From Actinomycetospora straminea (GTDB lineage Bacteria > Actinomycetota > Actinomycetes > Mycobacteriales > Pseudonocardiaceae), in NCBI RefSeq assembly GCF_028737255.1, contig NZ_JAQZAN010000011.1, positions 62,001-126,000 on the forward strand: a DNA stretch of 64,000 nucleotides. Reading direction: 5' to 3'. Below are positions 31,420 through 41,054 of this stretch, piece after piece. Position 1 is the stretch's first letter. Each line of letters starts with the position of its first letter. A program made the position numbers and the translations under genes. The notes under the pieces are model-generated. The model had not been told where the DNA came from, ran no database searches, and worked only from the letters and a program-made list of their open reading frames with translations.

Positions 31420-32361
31420 CTACGGCACCAGCAGCGTCTTCCCCACCGTCGCCCGCGCCGCGATGGCCGCGTGGGCGTCGGCGGCCCGGTGCAGCGGGAA
31501 GGTCTGGCCGATCACCGGGCGGTAGCGTCCCGCCGCGGCGTCGGCCAGCGTGCGCTCGACCGCTGCGCGGCGGGCGGCGCGGTCGAGGCGGGGGAGGTCG
31601 GTCAGGCCGACCACCGTGACCCGGCGGCGGGCGGCCGCGTCGGGGTCCGGGGACGCGAACTCCCCGCCCGCGGTCCCGTAGGAGACGAAGCGGCCGCCGT
31701 CGGCCACCAGGTCGAACGCCTCCCGGCCCAGCGCGCCGCCGGCGCCGTCGAGCACCGCGTCGACCGGGGCCACCGACGCCGTCCACGACGCCTCGCCGTA
31801 GTCGACGACGGCGGCGGCGCCGAGGGTCCGCAGCAGCGACGTCTTCGCCGACCCGCGCGCGGCCGCGACGACCTGCACGCCCCGGCGCACCAGCTCCTGC
31901 ACGAGCAGCACCCCCGCACCGCCGGCCGCCGCGGCCACGAGGACGCGCGCGGGCGTGCCGACGGCGTCGAGCAGCGACTGCAGGGTCGGGCCGTCGTGCA
32001 GCAGCGCCACCGCCTGCTGGTCGGTCAGCGCATCGGACACCGGGATCAGCTCCGACTCCGCCACCACCGCCCGCTGCGCGTAGCCGCCGACCGGGATCTC
32101 CGCCCCGCCGACCGTCTGCTTCGTGTCGGCGACGACCCGCCGCCCCGCCACCCGCCCGACGACCCCGCTGCCCGGTACGTACGGCGGGCGGACGGGGAAG
32201 AAGTCCTCGCCCCAGCCCGAGCGCAGCAGCGTGTCCAGGAACATCACGTCGGCGGCGGTCACGTCGATCACCGCCTCGCCCGGTCCGGGCGACGGGTCCG
32301 CGACCGTCGCGGGCCGCAGCACCTCGGGTCCACCGAATCTCTCCACCTGCACCACGTCCAT
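31420..32361 (-). CDS. Medium-chain reductase, quinone oxidoreductase-like
   Basis: 313 residues. The GroES-like N-terminus has VEVE-type start (MDVVQVERFGGPEVL), AADVMFLDTLLRSG and PYVPGSGVVG; the Rossmann part has VLVAAAAGGAGVLLVQELVRRG. No zinc ligands are present, as in NADPH:quinone oxidoreductases. ATG 32361 lies six bases after a putative -10 in a MerR-type promoter, implying a leaderless transcript and possible control by the TipAL-like regulator at 29235. Confidence 0.88.
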   Translation of the reverse strand: MDVVQVERFGGPEVLRPATVADPSPGPGEAVIDVTAADVMFLDTLLRSGWGEDFFPVRPPYVPGSGVVGRVAGRRVVADTKQTVGGAEIPVGGYAQRAVVAESELIPVSDALTDQQAVALLHDGPTLQSLLDAVGTPARVLVAAAAGGAGVLLVQELVRRGVQVVAAARGSAKTSLLRTLGAAAVVDYGEASWTASVAPVDAVLDGAGGALGREAFDLVADGGRFVSYGTAGGEFASPDPDAAARRRVTVVGLTDLPRLDRAARRAAVERTLADAAAGRYRPVIGQTFPLHRAADAHAAIAARATVGKTLLVP

Positions 32362-32367
32362 GCCGTG

Positions 32368-32398
32368 AGGGTCGGGGCTGGAGAAAGGTCGAGGTCAA
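32368..32398 (-). promoter_or_regulatory. Possible MerR-type promoter
   Basis: On the reverse strand: CTTGACCTCGACC, with TTGACC at 32398-32393, a 19-bp spacer, GACCCT at 32373-32368, then ATG six bases on. The spacing matches 27045 and 29197 exactly, but only one half of the dyad (GACCTC) is clear. Confidence 0.4.
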
Positions 32399-32512
32399 GC
32401 GACGGAAACGGCGACACGGGTGCCCGGGAGACGGGACCGTCGGACTGCTCGTCTAGCGTCGGCGGCACGGGTGATCGGGTGGGGATCGGGCGAGCCGGGG
32501 GGAGGTGCGGGC

Positions 32513-35500
32513 GTGCTCCACGTGCACCGCGCCGAGCGGGCAGACCGGCTGGTCGAGGCCCTCGCCGACGTGCTCGCCGACCCGCTGGACGACCCGATCG
32601 AGGCCGAGCTCGTCGCCGTGCCGACGCGGGGGATCGAGCGCTGGCTCGCGCAGCGGCTGTCGCACCGGTTGGGGGTCACCGGGGGCGACGACGGGGTGTG
32701 CGCCAACGTCGTCTTCCCGTCGCCCGCCGAGGTCGTGGCCCGGGTGCTCGGGGTCCCCGAGGACGACCCGTGGCGCCCGGAGCGGCTGGTGTGGCCGCTG
32801 CTGGAGACCATCGACGCGTGCGCCGACGAGCCCTGGTGCGCGCCGCTCGGGACGTTCCTGGGCATCGGCGACCCGACGGGCACGCGCAAGGGACGGCGGT
32901 TCGCCGCGGCCCGGCACCTCGCGCGCCTGTTCACCCGCTACGCCGACCACCGGCCCGCGCTCGTCCGGGCCTGGGCGCAGGGCGACGACGCGGGCACGCC
33001 GGAGGACCTGCGCTGGCAGCCCGAGCTGTGGCGGCGGCTGCGCCGTCGCCTGGGTGCGGCGAGCCCGGCGGAGACGGTCGCCGACGTCCCGGCGCCCACC
33101 GGCTTCCCCCGCCGGCTGAGCCTCTTCGGCGCCACGCGGCTCTCGGACACCGAGCTCACCGTCCTCGACGCCCTGGCCGTCGACCACGACGTGCACCTGT
33201 GGCTGCCGCACCCCTCGCCGGCGCTGTGGTCACGCCTCGCGGGCCGCACGGCCGAGCGGCGCGCCGACGACGCGAGCGCGCAGGCGGTGGCGCACCCGCT
33301 GCTCGCGAGCCTCGGGCGGGACGTCCGGGAGCTGCAGCTCCGTCTGTCCCGGCTCGAGCGCACCGACCACCACCACGCCGCCGAGCAGACGCCGACCACG
33401 CTGCTCGCCCGGCTCCAGGACGACCTGCGCCGCGACCGCGCCCCGTCCGGGCGCGACGCCGTCGACGACGGCAGCATCCGCATCCACCGCTGCCACGGCC
33501 CGGACCGGCAGGTGGAGGTGCTGCGCGAGACGATCCTCGGCCTGCTGCGCGCCGACCCGACGCTCGAGCCGCGCGACGTCATCGTCCTGTGCCCCGACAT
33601 CGAGACGTTCGCGCCGCTGGTGACCGCCGGCTTCGGCCCCGGCGACGGCGAGGAGGCGTCGCACCCGGGTCACCGGCTGCGGGTGCGTCTCGCCGACCGC
33701 TCGCTGCGCGAGGTCAACCCGCTGTTCGGCACGCTCGCGACGCTGCTCGACCTCGCCGACGCCCGCGTCACCGCCTCGCAGCTGCTCGACCTCGCCGAGT
33801 CCGACCCGGTGCGCCGCCGCTTCCGCTTCGACGACGAGGACCTCCCGCGCCTGCGCGAGCTCGCCGAGCGCGCCGGGGTCCGCTGGGGGCTCGACGCGCC
33901 GCACCGCACGGCGTTCTCGCTGGCCCGGTTCCCGGAGAACACCTGGTCGCAGGGCCTCGACCGGCTGCTGGTCGGCGTGGCGATGTCCGCCGACGGCGGC
34001 GACTGGCTGGGCGACGCGCTGCCCCTGGACGAGGTCGACTCGGGCGACGTCGAGCGCGTCGGGCGCCTCGGCGAGCTGGTCGACCGGGTCGGCACGGTCG
34101 TCGAGGGCCTGCGCGGCGAGCAGCCGTTGACGGCGTGGATCGCGGCGCTGCGGCGGGGGCTCGACGGGCTGACGGCGACGGTGCCGGCCGACGCGTGGCA
34201 GCTCGCGCAGGCGCGGGCCGAGCTGACCGCGGTGCTCGAGAGCGCGCCGCACGACCCGGTGATGACGCTGCACGACGTCCGGGCCGTCCTCGCCGACCGC
34301 CTCGCCGGACGCCCCACGCGCGCCAACTTCCGCACCGGCACGCTCACCGTCGCGACGCTCATGCCGATGCGCTCGGTGCCCCACCGCGTGGTCTGCCTGC
34401 TCGGCATGGACGACCAGGTCTTCCCCCGCGAGACCCGCGCCGACGGCGACGACGTCCTCGCCCGCGACCCCCGGGTCGGCGAGCGCGACCCGGCCGCCGA
34501 GGACCGCCAGCTGCTCCTCGACGCGATCGTCGCCGCGACCGACCACCTCGTCGTCGTCCACTCCGGCGCCGACGAGCGCACGGGCGCCGACCGGCCGCCG
34601 GCGGTCCCGATCGGCGAGCTGCTCGACACCCTCGACGCGAGCTTCCGCTTCGGCGACGACCGGCTCGCCCGCGAGCACCTCACCCGGCGCAACCCGCTCC
34701 AGCCCTTCGCCGCCGACGACTTCGACGCCACCGACGGGAAGACCCCCTTCTCCTTCGACGGCGCCGCGCTCGCGGGCACGACGGCGTTGCTCGCGGAGCG
34801 GTCGGCGCTCGCCCCGTTCCTGCCCGGTCCGCTGCCCGCCCGCCCGCGGGAGGTGCTCGACCTCGAGGACCTGGCGCGCTTCGTCGAGCACCCCGTCAAG
34901 GCGTTCCTGCGCCAGCGGCTCGGGGTGCACGCGCGCGGCGAGGAGGAGGAGTCGAGCGAGGCGGTGCCCGTCGAGCCGGACGGCCTGGCGCGCTGGGCGA
35001 TCGGCGAGCGCCTGCTGCGCGACCGGCTCGCCGGCCGTGACGTCGCCGCGTGCATCGCCGGCGAGCGCCGTCGCGGCGAGCTGCCCCCGGGCCCGCTCGG
35101 CGACCGCCTCGTGCGCGACGTCGGGCGCCAGGTCGAGCCGCTGACCGCGGCCGTCGCGGGCCTGCGCGACACCGCCGCCGTGGACGTCGACGTCACCACC
35201 GACACCCTCGTCGGCGCGGTCGGCGGGGTGCACGCGTCGACGCTGGTGACGGTCACGTTCTCCCGGCTCGCGCCCAGGCACCGCCTGCGGGCGTGGGTGA
35301 ACCTCGTCGCGCTCACCGCCGCGCACCCGGACCGGCCGTGGCGCGCGGTCACCGTGGGGCGGGGATGGTCCGGGAAGCCGCCCTCGGTGTCGACGCTCGG
35401 CCCGCTCGAGCCCGAGGTCGCCCAGAAGATCCTCGCCGACCTGCTCGCGCTGCACGCCGACGGGATGGTCGAACCGCTGCCGCTGATGTGCCAGACCTCC

Positions 35501-35746
35501 GAGACGTACGCGCTCGCGCGCAGCACGAAGGGCGAGGTCGCGGCGATGAACAAGGCCCGCGACACGTGGACCAGCCGCTACGGCGGCGAGCAGTCCGACC
35601 CCGCCCACGTGCTGGTGTGGGGGCGCCGGCGGGCCCTCGACGACCTCGTCGGCGCCGCGAGCGGGGACGCGCCGAGCCGGTTCGCGGGCCTCGCGACGCG
35701 GCTGTGGACCCCGGTCCGCGAGGCCGAGGGATGGGGCGGGCGATGA
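32513..35746 (+). CDS. recC: Exodeoxyribonuclease V subunit gamma (RecC)
   Basis: 1077 residues, close to the family's usual length. GTG 32513 follows GGGGGGAGG. Family landmarks: LVAVPTRGIERWLAQRLSHRLG near the N-terminus, VVFPSPAEVV, the block RRLSLFGATRLSDTELTVLDAL, IRIHRCHGPDRQVEVLRETIL (conserved in RecC), VIVLCPDIETFAPLV and MPMRSVPHRVVCLLGMDDQVFPR. RecC is an inactivated helicase that holds the complex together and recognises the Chi-type regulatory sequence. It is the first gene of the recCBD operon and overlaps recB by 4 bp. Confidence 0.95.
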   Translation: MLHVHRAERADRLVEALADVLADPLDDPIEAELVAVPTRGIERWLAQRLSHRLGVTGGDDGVCANVVFPSPAEVVARVLGVPEDDPWRPERLVWPLLETIDACADEPWCAPLGTFLGIGDPTGTRKGRRFAAARHLARLFTRYADHRPALVRAWAQGDDAGTPEDLRWQPELWRRLRRRLGAASPAETVADVPAPTGFPRRLSLFGATRLSDTELTVLDALAVDHDVHLWLPHPSPALWSRLAGRTAERRADDASAQAVAHPLLASLGRDVRELQLRLSRLERTDHHHAAEQTPTTLLARLQDDLRRDRAPSGRDAVDDGSIRIHRCHGPDRQVEVLRETILGLLRADPTLEPRDVIVLCPDIETFAPLVTAGFGPGDGEEASHPGHRLRVRLADRSLREVNPLFGTLATLLDLADARVTASQLLDLAESDPVRRRFRFDDEDLPRLRELAERAGVRWGLDAPHRTAFSLARFPENTWSQGLDRLLVGVAMSADGGDWLGDALPLDEVDSGDVERVGRLGELVDRVGTVVEGLRGEQPLTAWIAALRRGLDGLTATVPADAWQLAQARAELTAVLESAPHDPVMTLHDVRAVLADRLAGRPTRANFRTGTLTVATLMPMRSVPHRVVCLLGMDDQVFPRETRADGDDVLARDPRVGERDPAAEDRQLLLDAIVAATDHLVVVHSGADERTGADRPPAVPIGELLDTLDASFRFGDDRLAREHLTRRNPLQPFAADDFDATDGKTPFSFDGAALAGTTALLAERSALAPFLPGPLPARPREVLDLEDLARFVEHPVKAFLRQRLGVHARGEEEESSEAVPVEPDGLARWAIGERLLRDRLAGRDVAACIAGERRRGELPPGPLGDRLVRDVGRQVEPLTAAVAGLRDTAAVDVDVTTDTLVGAVGGVHASTLVTVTFSRLAPRHRLRAWVNLVALTAAHPDRPWRAVTVGRGWSGKPPSVSTLGPLEPEVAQKILADLLALHADGMVEPLPLMCQTSETYALARSTKGEVAAMNKARDTWTSRYGGEQSDPAHVLVWGRRRALDDLVGAASGDAPSRFAGLATRLWTPVREAEGWGGR

Positions 35747-38700
35747 CGTCGACGCTCACCCGCTCCTTCGACGTCTGCGGCGACCTGCCCAGCGGCACGA
35801 CGGTCCTCGAGGCCAGCGCCGGTACCGGCAAGACGTTCACCATCGCCGCGCTCGCGGCCCGCTACGTCGCCGAGGGCCACGCGACGCTGCCGCAGGTCAT
35901 GCTCGTGACCTTCGGCCGCGAGGCCACCCGCGAGCTGCGCGAGCGCGTCCGCGAGCGGTTCGTGCGCACCGAGCGGGCGCTGGCCGACGCCCCGGCCGCG
36001 CGGGACCACGACGACCCGGTGATCCGGCTGCTCGCCGAGGCCGACGACGCGGAGGTCGCGCTCCGCCGGGCCCGGCTGACCGCGGCGCTCGCCGGCTTCG
36101 ACGCGGCGACGATCGCGACGACCCACCAGTTCTGCCAGGACATGCTCACCGGGCTCGGGATCGTCGGCGACACCGATCCCGACGGCACGTTCGTCGAGCG
36201 GATCGACGACGTGGTCACCGAGGTCGTCGACGACTTCTACCTGCGCAAGTACGCGATCCCCGGCGCGCCCGCGCCCGATTTCGACCGCGCGACCGCCCTC
36301 GAGATCGGCCGCGCGGTCGTCGGCGACCCGGGTGCGCGCATCGAGCCGGCCCCCGACGCCCCGGACGCGGCCGGCGCGCGGGCGGCCTTCGCGACGGCGG
36401 TGCGCCGCGAGGTCGAGGCGCGCAAGCGGCGCCGGCGCCTGTTCACGTTCGACGACATGCTCACCCGCCTGCACCGCGCGCTCACCGACAGCCGGCTCGG
36501 CGAGGCGGCGTGCGCGCGCCTGCGCGACCGGTTCTCCGTGGTGCTCGTCGACGAGTTCCAGGACACCGACCCCATCCAGTGGGACATCCTGCGCGTCGCG
36601 TTCCACGGCCACAGCGCGCTGACCTTCATCGGCGACCCCAAGCAGGCGATCTACGGCTTCCGCGGCGCCGACGTCGTCAGCTACCTGCAGGCCGTCGAGT
36701 CGGCGGGCAGCCGCGAGGGGCTCGACACCAACTGGCGCAGCGACGCGCCCCTGGTCCGCGCGCTCGACCAGATCTTCGCCGAGGCCGCCCTGGGCGACGA
36801 GCGCATCGTCGTGCCCCCGGTCGCGTCCGCGCACCCGGGCCGGCGGCTCGTCGGCGCGCCGCGGCCGGCGCCGTTCCGCCTGCGCGTGCTGCCGCGGGCG
36901 GGGCTGCGCGCGCAGTGGTCGAGCGGGCTCCCGCTCGTCGCCCCGGTGCGCGAGAAGGTCGCCGCCGACCTGGCCGCGGACATCGCCGAGCTCGTCGCCG
37001 CCGACTCGCGCTGGGAGGAGCCCGGACGCGCGGACCCGAGCCTCGGCCCCGGCGACGTCGCGGTGCTCGTGCGCACCAACAAGCAGGCCGACCTGGTGCG
37101 CGAGGCGCTGACCGAGGCCGGCGTCCCGTCGGTCCTCGCGGGCGCCACCAGCGTGTTCGCCACCGAGAGCGCCGAGGAGTGGCTCGTGCTGCTCGAGGCC
37201 GTCGAGCAGCCCGGACGCCCGGCGCGCGTGCGGGCCGCGGCGCTGACCGTGTTCCTCGGGCACGCCGCCGCCGACCTCGACGCGCACGCCGACGTCGTCC
37301 TGCCCGAGGTGGGCGCGTCCCTGCGGCGCTGGGGCGCGGTGCTGCACGACCGCGGGGTCGCGGCGTTCCTCGAGGCCGTCGCGGCCGAGACCGGGCTGGC
37401 CGCACGGGTGCTCGCCCGTGTCGACGGCGAGCGGCGCATGACCGACATCCGGCACATCGGCCAGGTGCTGCACGCGGCGTCGGTCGAGTCCCGGCTGGGC
37501 GTCGTCGCGCTCGTCGAGTGGCTGCGGGCGCGCATGGCCGAGGCGGCCGCGGGCACCGGCGAGCTGCGGCCCGAGCGCAGCCGGCGCCTCGAGTCGGACG
37601 CGAGCGCGGTGCAGGTGCTCACGATCCACAAGTGCAAGGGCCTCGAGTACCCGGTGGTCTACGTGCCGTTCGGGTGGGACCGGTGGGTCGCCGACGACCC
37701 GACCGTCGTCACCCACCACGACGAGCACGGGAAGCGGGTGCGTGCCGTCGGCGGGGAGACCGACCCGGCCTGGCGCGAGCACGTCGCCACGGCCCGCGAC
37801 GAGGACGACGGCGAGGATCTGCGCCTGCTCTACGTGGCGCTGACCCGCGCGCAGGGGCAGGTCGTGTGCTGGTGGGCGCCGTCGACGAACACCTCGGCCT
37901 CGGCGGTGCACCGCCTGCTCGTCGGCCGCCCCACGCCCCGGACCGGGCCCGACCGCGCCTACCCGGTGTGGGAGGACGAGCGCGTCCTCGCGCACCTCGA
38001 GACGCTGGCCGGCGAGGACATCGCCGTCGAGCGCGTCGAGCCCCGCAAGGCGCTGCCCTACGTCCCGCCGGCCGGGCGGGCACACCCGCTCGCGGCCGCC
38101 CTGTTCGACCGGGGCCTCGACCTCGCGTGGCGGCGCTCGTCGTACTCCTCGCTGACCGCGAACGCCCACGCCGGGCCAGCTCCGGTGGGCAGCGAGCCCG
38201 AGGAGCGCCGGCTCGCCGACGAGACCGAGCCGGAGGACGCGCCGGCCCGGGACGTCGACGACGTCGAGCCCCTCCCGTCGCCGATGGCCGACCTCCCCGT
38301 CGGCCCGGCCTTCGGCACGCTCGTGCACGCGGTGCTCGAGACCGTCGACACCGGCACCGGCGACCTCCACCGCGCGCTCGTCGCGGCCGCCGACGCCGAG
38401 CTGCGCCACCGCCCGCACGCGGAGGTCGACGCCGCCACGCTGGCCGACGCGCTGCTGCCGGTGATGCTCACGCCGCTGCCGGCCGGCGGGCCCGCGCGCC
38501 TCGCCGACGTCGCCCCGCGCGACCGGCTCGCCGAGCTCGACTTCGAGCTGCCGCTGGCCCGCGGCGACCGCGCGCGCCCGGACGCCGCGCCTGTCACGCT
38601 CGGCGCGGTGGCGGGCCTGCTGCGCCGCCACCTGCCCGCCGACGACCCGCTCGCCGGCTACCCCGACGTCCTCGACCACCCGCGAGCCCACGAGCTGGGC

Positions 38701-39120
38701 GCCCAGGTCCTGCGCGGCTACCTCACCGGCAGCATCGACGGCGTCCTGCGCGGACCCGACGGGCGCTTCGTCGTCGTCGACTACAAGACGAACTGGCTGG
38801 GTCCGGTGGGACCGACGGGCCGGGCGCCGCTGACCGTCGCGCACTACGGCCCGAGGTCCATGGCCGCGGCGATGATCGACGCGCACTACCCCCTGCAGGC
38901 GGTGCTCTACGCGGTCGCGCTGCACCGGTTCCTGCGCTGGCGGCTGCGCGGTTACGACCCGGAGGCGCACCTCGGCGGGGTGCTCTACCTGTTCCTGCGC
39001 GGCATGTGCGGGACGGACACGCCGGTCGTCGACGGCACGACGTGCGGGGTGTTCGCGTGGGACCCGCCGCCGGCGCTGGTCGTGGCGCTGTCCGGGCTGC
39101 TCGACGGGGGTGTGCGGTGA
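35743..39120 (+). CDS. recB: Exodeoxyribonuclease V subunit beta (RecB helicase-nuclease)
   Basis: 1125 residues from ATG 35743. Walker A is ASAGTGKT (residues 24-31); the UvrD-type motif II is VLVDEFQDTDPIQW, motif III GDPKQAIYGFRGAD, later VLTIHKCKGLEYPVV and RLLYVALTRAQ. The C-terminal RecB nuclease domain has FVVVDYKTNWLG (Asp and Lys of the PD-(D/E)xK site) and HYPLQAVLYAVALHRFL. It is the 3'-5' motor and the only nuclease of RecBCD, resecting double-strand breaks for RecA loading or degrading foreign linear DNA. Coupled to both neighbours by overlaps. Confidence 0.96.
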   Translation: MTSTLTRSFDVCGDLPSGTTVLEASAGTGKTFTIAALAARYVAEGHATLPQVMLVTFGREATRELRERVRERFVRTERALADAPAARDHDDPVIRLLAEADDAEVALRRARLTAALAGFDAATIATTHQFCQDMLTGLGIVGDTDPDGTFVERIDDVVTEVVDDFYLRKYAIPGAPAPDFDRATALEIGRAVVGDPGARIEPAPDAPDAAGARAAFATAVRREVEARKRRRRLFTFDDMLTRLHRALTDSRLGEAACARLRDRFSVVLVDEFQDTDPIQWDILRVAFHGHSALTFIGDPKQAIYGFRGADVVSYLQAVESAGSREGLDTNWRSDAPLVRALDQIFAEAALGDERIVVPPVASAHPGRRLVGAPRPAPFRLRVLPRAGLRAQWSSGLPLVAPVREKVAADLAADIAELVAADSRWEEPGRADPSLGPGDVAVLVRTNKQADLVREALTEAGVPSVLAGATSVFATESAEEWLVLLEAVEQPGRPARVRAAALTVFLGHAAADLDAHADVVLPEVGASLRRWGAVLHDRGVAAFLEAVAAETGLAARVLARVDGERRMTDIRHIGQVLHAASVESRLGVVALVEWLRARMAEAAAGTGELRPERSRRLESDASAVQVLTIHKCKGLEYPVVYVPFGWDRWVADDPTVVTHHDEHGKRVRAVGGETDPAWREHVATARDEDDGEDLRLLYVALTRAQGQVVCWWAPSTNTSASAVHRLLVGRPTPRTGPDRAYPVWEDERVLAHLETLAGEDIAVERVEPRKALPYVPPAGRAHPLAAALFDRGLDLAWRRSSYSSLTANAHAGPAPVGSEPEERRLADETEPEDAPARDVDDVEPLPSPMADLPVGPAFGTLVHAVLETVDTGTGDLHRALVAAADAELRHRPHAEVDAATLADALLPVMLTPLPAGGPARLADVAPRDRLAELDFELPLARGDRARPDAAPVTLGAVAGLLRRHLPADDPLAGYPDVLDHPRAHELGAQVLRGYLTGSIDGVLRGPDGRFVVVDYKTNWLGPVGPTGRAPLTVAHYGPRSMAAAMIDAHYPLQAVLYAVALHRFLRWRLRGYDPEAHLGGVLYLFLRGMCGTDTPVVDGTTCGVFAWDPPPALVVALSGLLDGGVR

Positions 39121-40958
39121 CGGCGGTGATCCCCGAGCTGCTCGCCGAGGACGGCGTCCGGTTCGCGACCCGCGCCACCGGGCTGCTCGCCGCGTTCAAC
39201 GAGCGCGGGGTGCTGGCCGCCACCGACGTGCACGTCGCGCGGCGCCTCGGGCGCCTGGGTGGTGAGGCCGACGAGCAGGTGCTGCTCGCCGCGGCGCTGG
39301 TCGTGCGCGCGCTGCGGTCCGGGTCGGTGTGCCTGGACCTCGCCGCGATCGACCGGACGGTGCTGGCCGAGGGCGACGAGGTCGTCGACACCTCCGACCT
39401 GCCCTGGCCCGACCCCGCCCCGTGGCTCGCGGCGTGCGCGGCGTCGCCGCTGGTCGGGGGCGACGACGAGGCGGCGACCGGGCGCCCGCTGCGCCTCGTC
39501 GACGGCCTGCTCTACCTCGACCGCTACTGGCGCCAGGAGCAGCAGGTCCGCGCCACGCTCGCCCGGCGCGCCGCGGCCCCGCCGCCCGCCGTCGACGCCG
39601 ACCGGCTGCGCGCCGCGCTCGACCGGCTGTTCCCGGTCCTCGACGGCCAGCGCCGCGCGACCGCGGTCTGCACCCTGCGCTGGACCAGCGTGCTCGCGGG
39701 CGGCCCGGGCACCGGGAAGACGACCACCGTCGCCACGCTGCTCGCGGTCCTGCGCGACCAGGACCCGTCCCTGCGCATCGCGCTCGCCGCGCCCACCGGC
39801 AAGGCGGCGGCGCGGATGCAGGAGGCGCTGGCTGAGGTCGACCTGCCGCCGGCCGACCGGGCCCGCATCGCGGGGCTGCAGGCCTCGACGATCCACCGCC
39901 TGCTCGGGCCGATCCGCGGGTCCTCGCGCTTCCGCCACGACCGCCACCGGCACCTGCCCTTCGACGTGGTCGTCGTCGACGAGACCTCGATGGTGTCGCT
40001 GACGCTCATGGCCCGGCTGCTCGAGGCGGTCCGGCCCGACGCGCGCCTCGTGCTGGTCGGCGACCCCGATCAGCTCGCCTCCGTCGAGGCCGGCGCGGTG
40101 CTCGGTGACCTCGTCGCCGCGCCCGCCGACCCGGAGCCCGAGCTCGACCGCGCGCTGGAACAGGTCGGCGCGCCCGGCTCGCCGGTGCGGGGCGGGGTGA
40201 CGGTGCTCGACCGCACCTGGCGCTTCCACGGCACGATCGCGCGGCTCGCGGCGGCGATCCGGTCGGGCGACGCCGACGACGCGGTCGCGGCATTGCGGGC
40301 CGGCGAGCACGACGTCGTGTTCGTCGAGGACGCCGACCTCACCGCCCGCGACCCGGGCGGGCTGCGGGAGCTGCGCGACGAGGTCGTCGGCAGCGCGGCG
40401 GAGACCGAGCTCGCGGCGCTCGACGGCGACGCCCCGCTCGCGCTCGCGCGCCTCGACGAGCACCGCCTGCTCTGCGCGCACCGCCGTGGGCCCTGGGGCG
40501 TGAGCCGGTGGGCGTCGGACGTCGAGCGCTGGCTCGTGGAGTCCGGGCCGGTCGCCGACCGCGACGAGGAGTGGTACCCCGGCCGCCCGCTGCTCGTGAC
40601 CGCCAACGACCACGACCGCGGGATCTACAACGGCGACACCGGCGTCGTCATCGGGACGCCGCGGGGCCCGCGGGCGGCGTTCGCGCGCGGCGGCGCCCCG
40701 GTCGAGATCGCGCCGAGCCTGCTGGACGGCATCGCGACCGTCCACGCGATGACGGTGCACCGGGCCCAGGGCAGCCAGTTCGCGCGGGTGTCGGTGATCC
40801 TGCCGCCGGCCGAGTCGCCGCTGCTGACCCGCGAGCTGCTCTACACCGCGGTGACGCGGGCGCGGGTGCGCGTGCGGCTCGTCGGCACCGAGGAGGCCGT
40901 GCGCGCGGCGATCGCGCGGCCGATCGGCCGGGCGTCGGGGCTGCGCCGCCGCTTCTGA
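39117..40958 (+). CDS. recD: Exodeoxyribonuclease V subunit alpha (RecD)
   Basis: 613 residues from GTG 39117 (GTGA overlap). SF1B helicase: LAGGPGTGKTTTVATLL (Walker A), APTGKAAARMQEAL, VVVDETSMVSLTLM (Walker B), LVGDPDQLASVEAGAVL, VHAMTVHRAQGSQF and YTAVTRARVRVRLVG (motif VI). The fast 5'-3' motor of RecBCD. With recC and recB intact and in the same order, the complex should be functional. The operon ends here; the next gene starts 96 bp on. Confidence 0.96.
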   Translation: MTAVIPELLAEDGVRFATRATGLLAAFNERGVLAATDVHVARRLGRLGGEADEQVLLAAALVVRALRSGSVCLDLAAIDRTVLAEGDEVVDTSDLPWPDPAPWLAACAASPLVGGDDEAATGRPLRLVDGLLYLDRYWRQEQQVRATLARRAAAPPPAVDADRLRAALDRLFPVLDGQRRATAVCTLRWTSVLAGGPGTGKTTTVATLLAVLRDQDPSLRIALAAPTGKAAARMQEALAEVDLPPADRARIAGLQASTIHRLLGPIRGSSRFRHDRHRHLPFDVVVVDETSMVSLTLMARLLEAVRPDARLVLVGDPDQLASVEAGAVLGDLVAAPADPEPELDRALEQVGAPGSPVRGGVTVLDRTWRFHGTIARLAAAIRSGDADDAVAALRAGEHDVVFVEDADLTARDPGGLRELRDEVVGSAAETELAALDGDAPLALARLDEHRLLCAHRRGPWGVSRWASDVERWLVESGPVADRDEEWYPGRPLLVTANDHDRGIYNGDTGVVIGTPRGPRAAFARGGAPVEIAPSLLDGIATVHAMTVHRAQGSQFARVSVILPPAESPLLTRELLYTAVTRARVRVRLVGTEEAVRAAIARPIGRASGLRRRF

Positions 40959-41054
40959 GCCCGGGACCTCAGGCGGATTTGACGTCCGCCCACCCGTATG
41001 GGCGAATTCCCCTCCCGGCGGGCGGTGCGGCCCGCGCGGCGGGGAGGTGCGTGG

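Noticed and set aside
35578-38970. Reverse-strand open frame of 1130 codons opposite recB
   Set aside because: Shadow of recB. In DNA this GC-rich, stop codons are scarce in all frames; the translation is repetitive Arg/Gly/Val/Ala-rich with no motif, while recB has every helicase and nuclease motif.
32513-40958. RecBCD operon as a novel defence system
   Set aside because: All three subunits show the standard motifs, order and length; ordinary DNA repair machinery.
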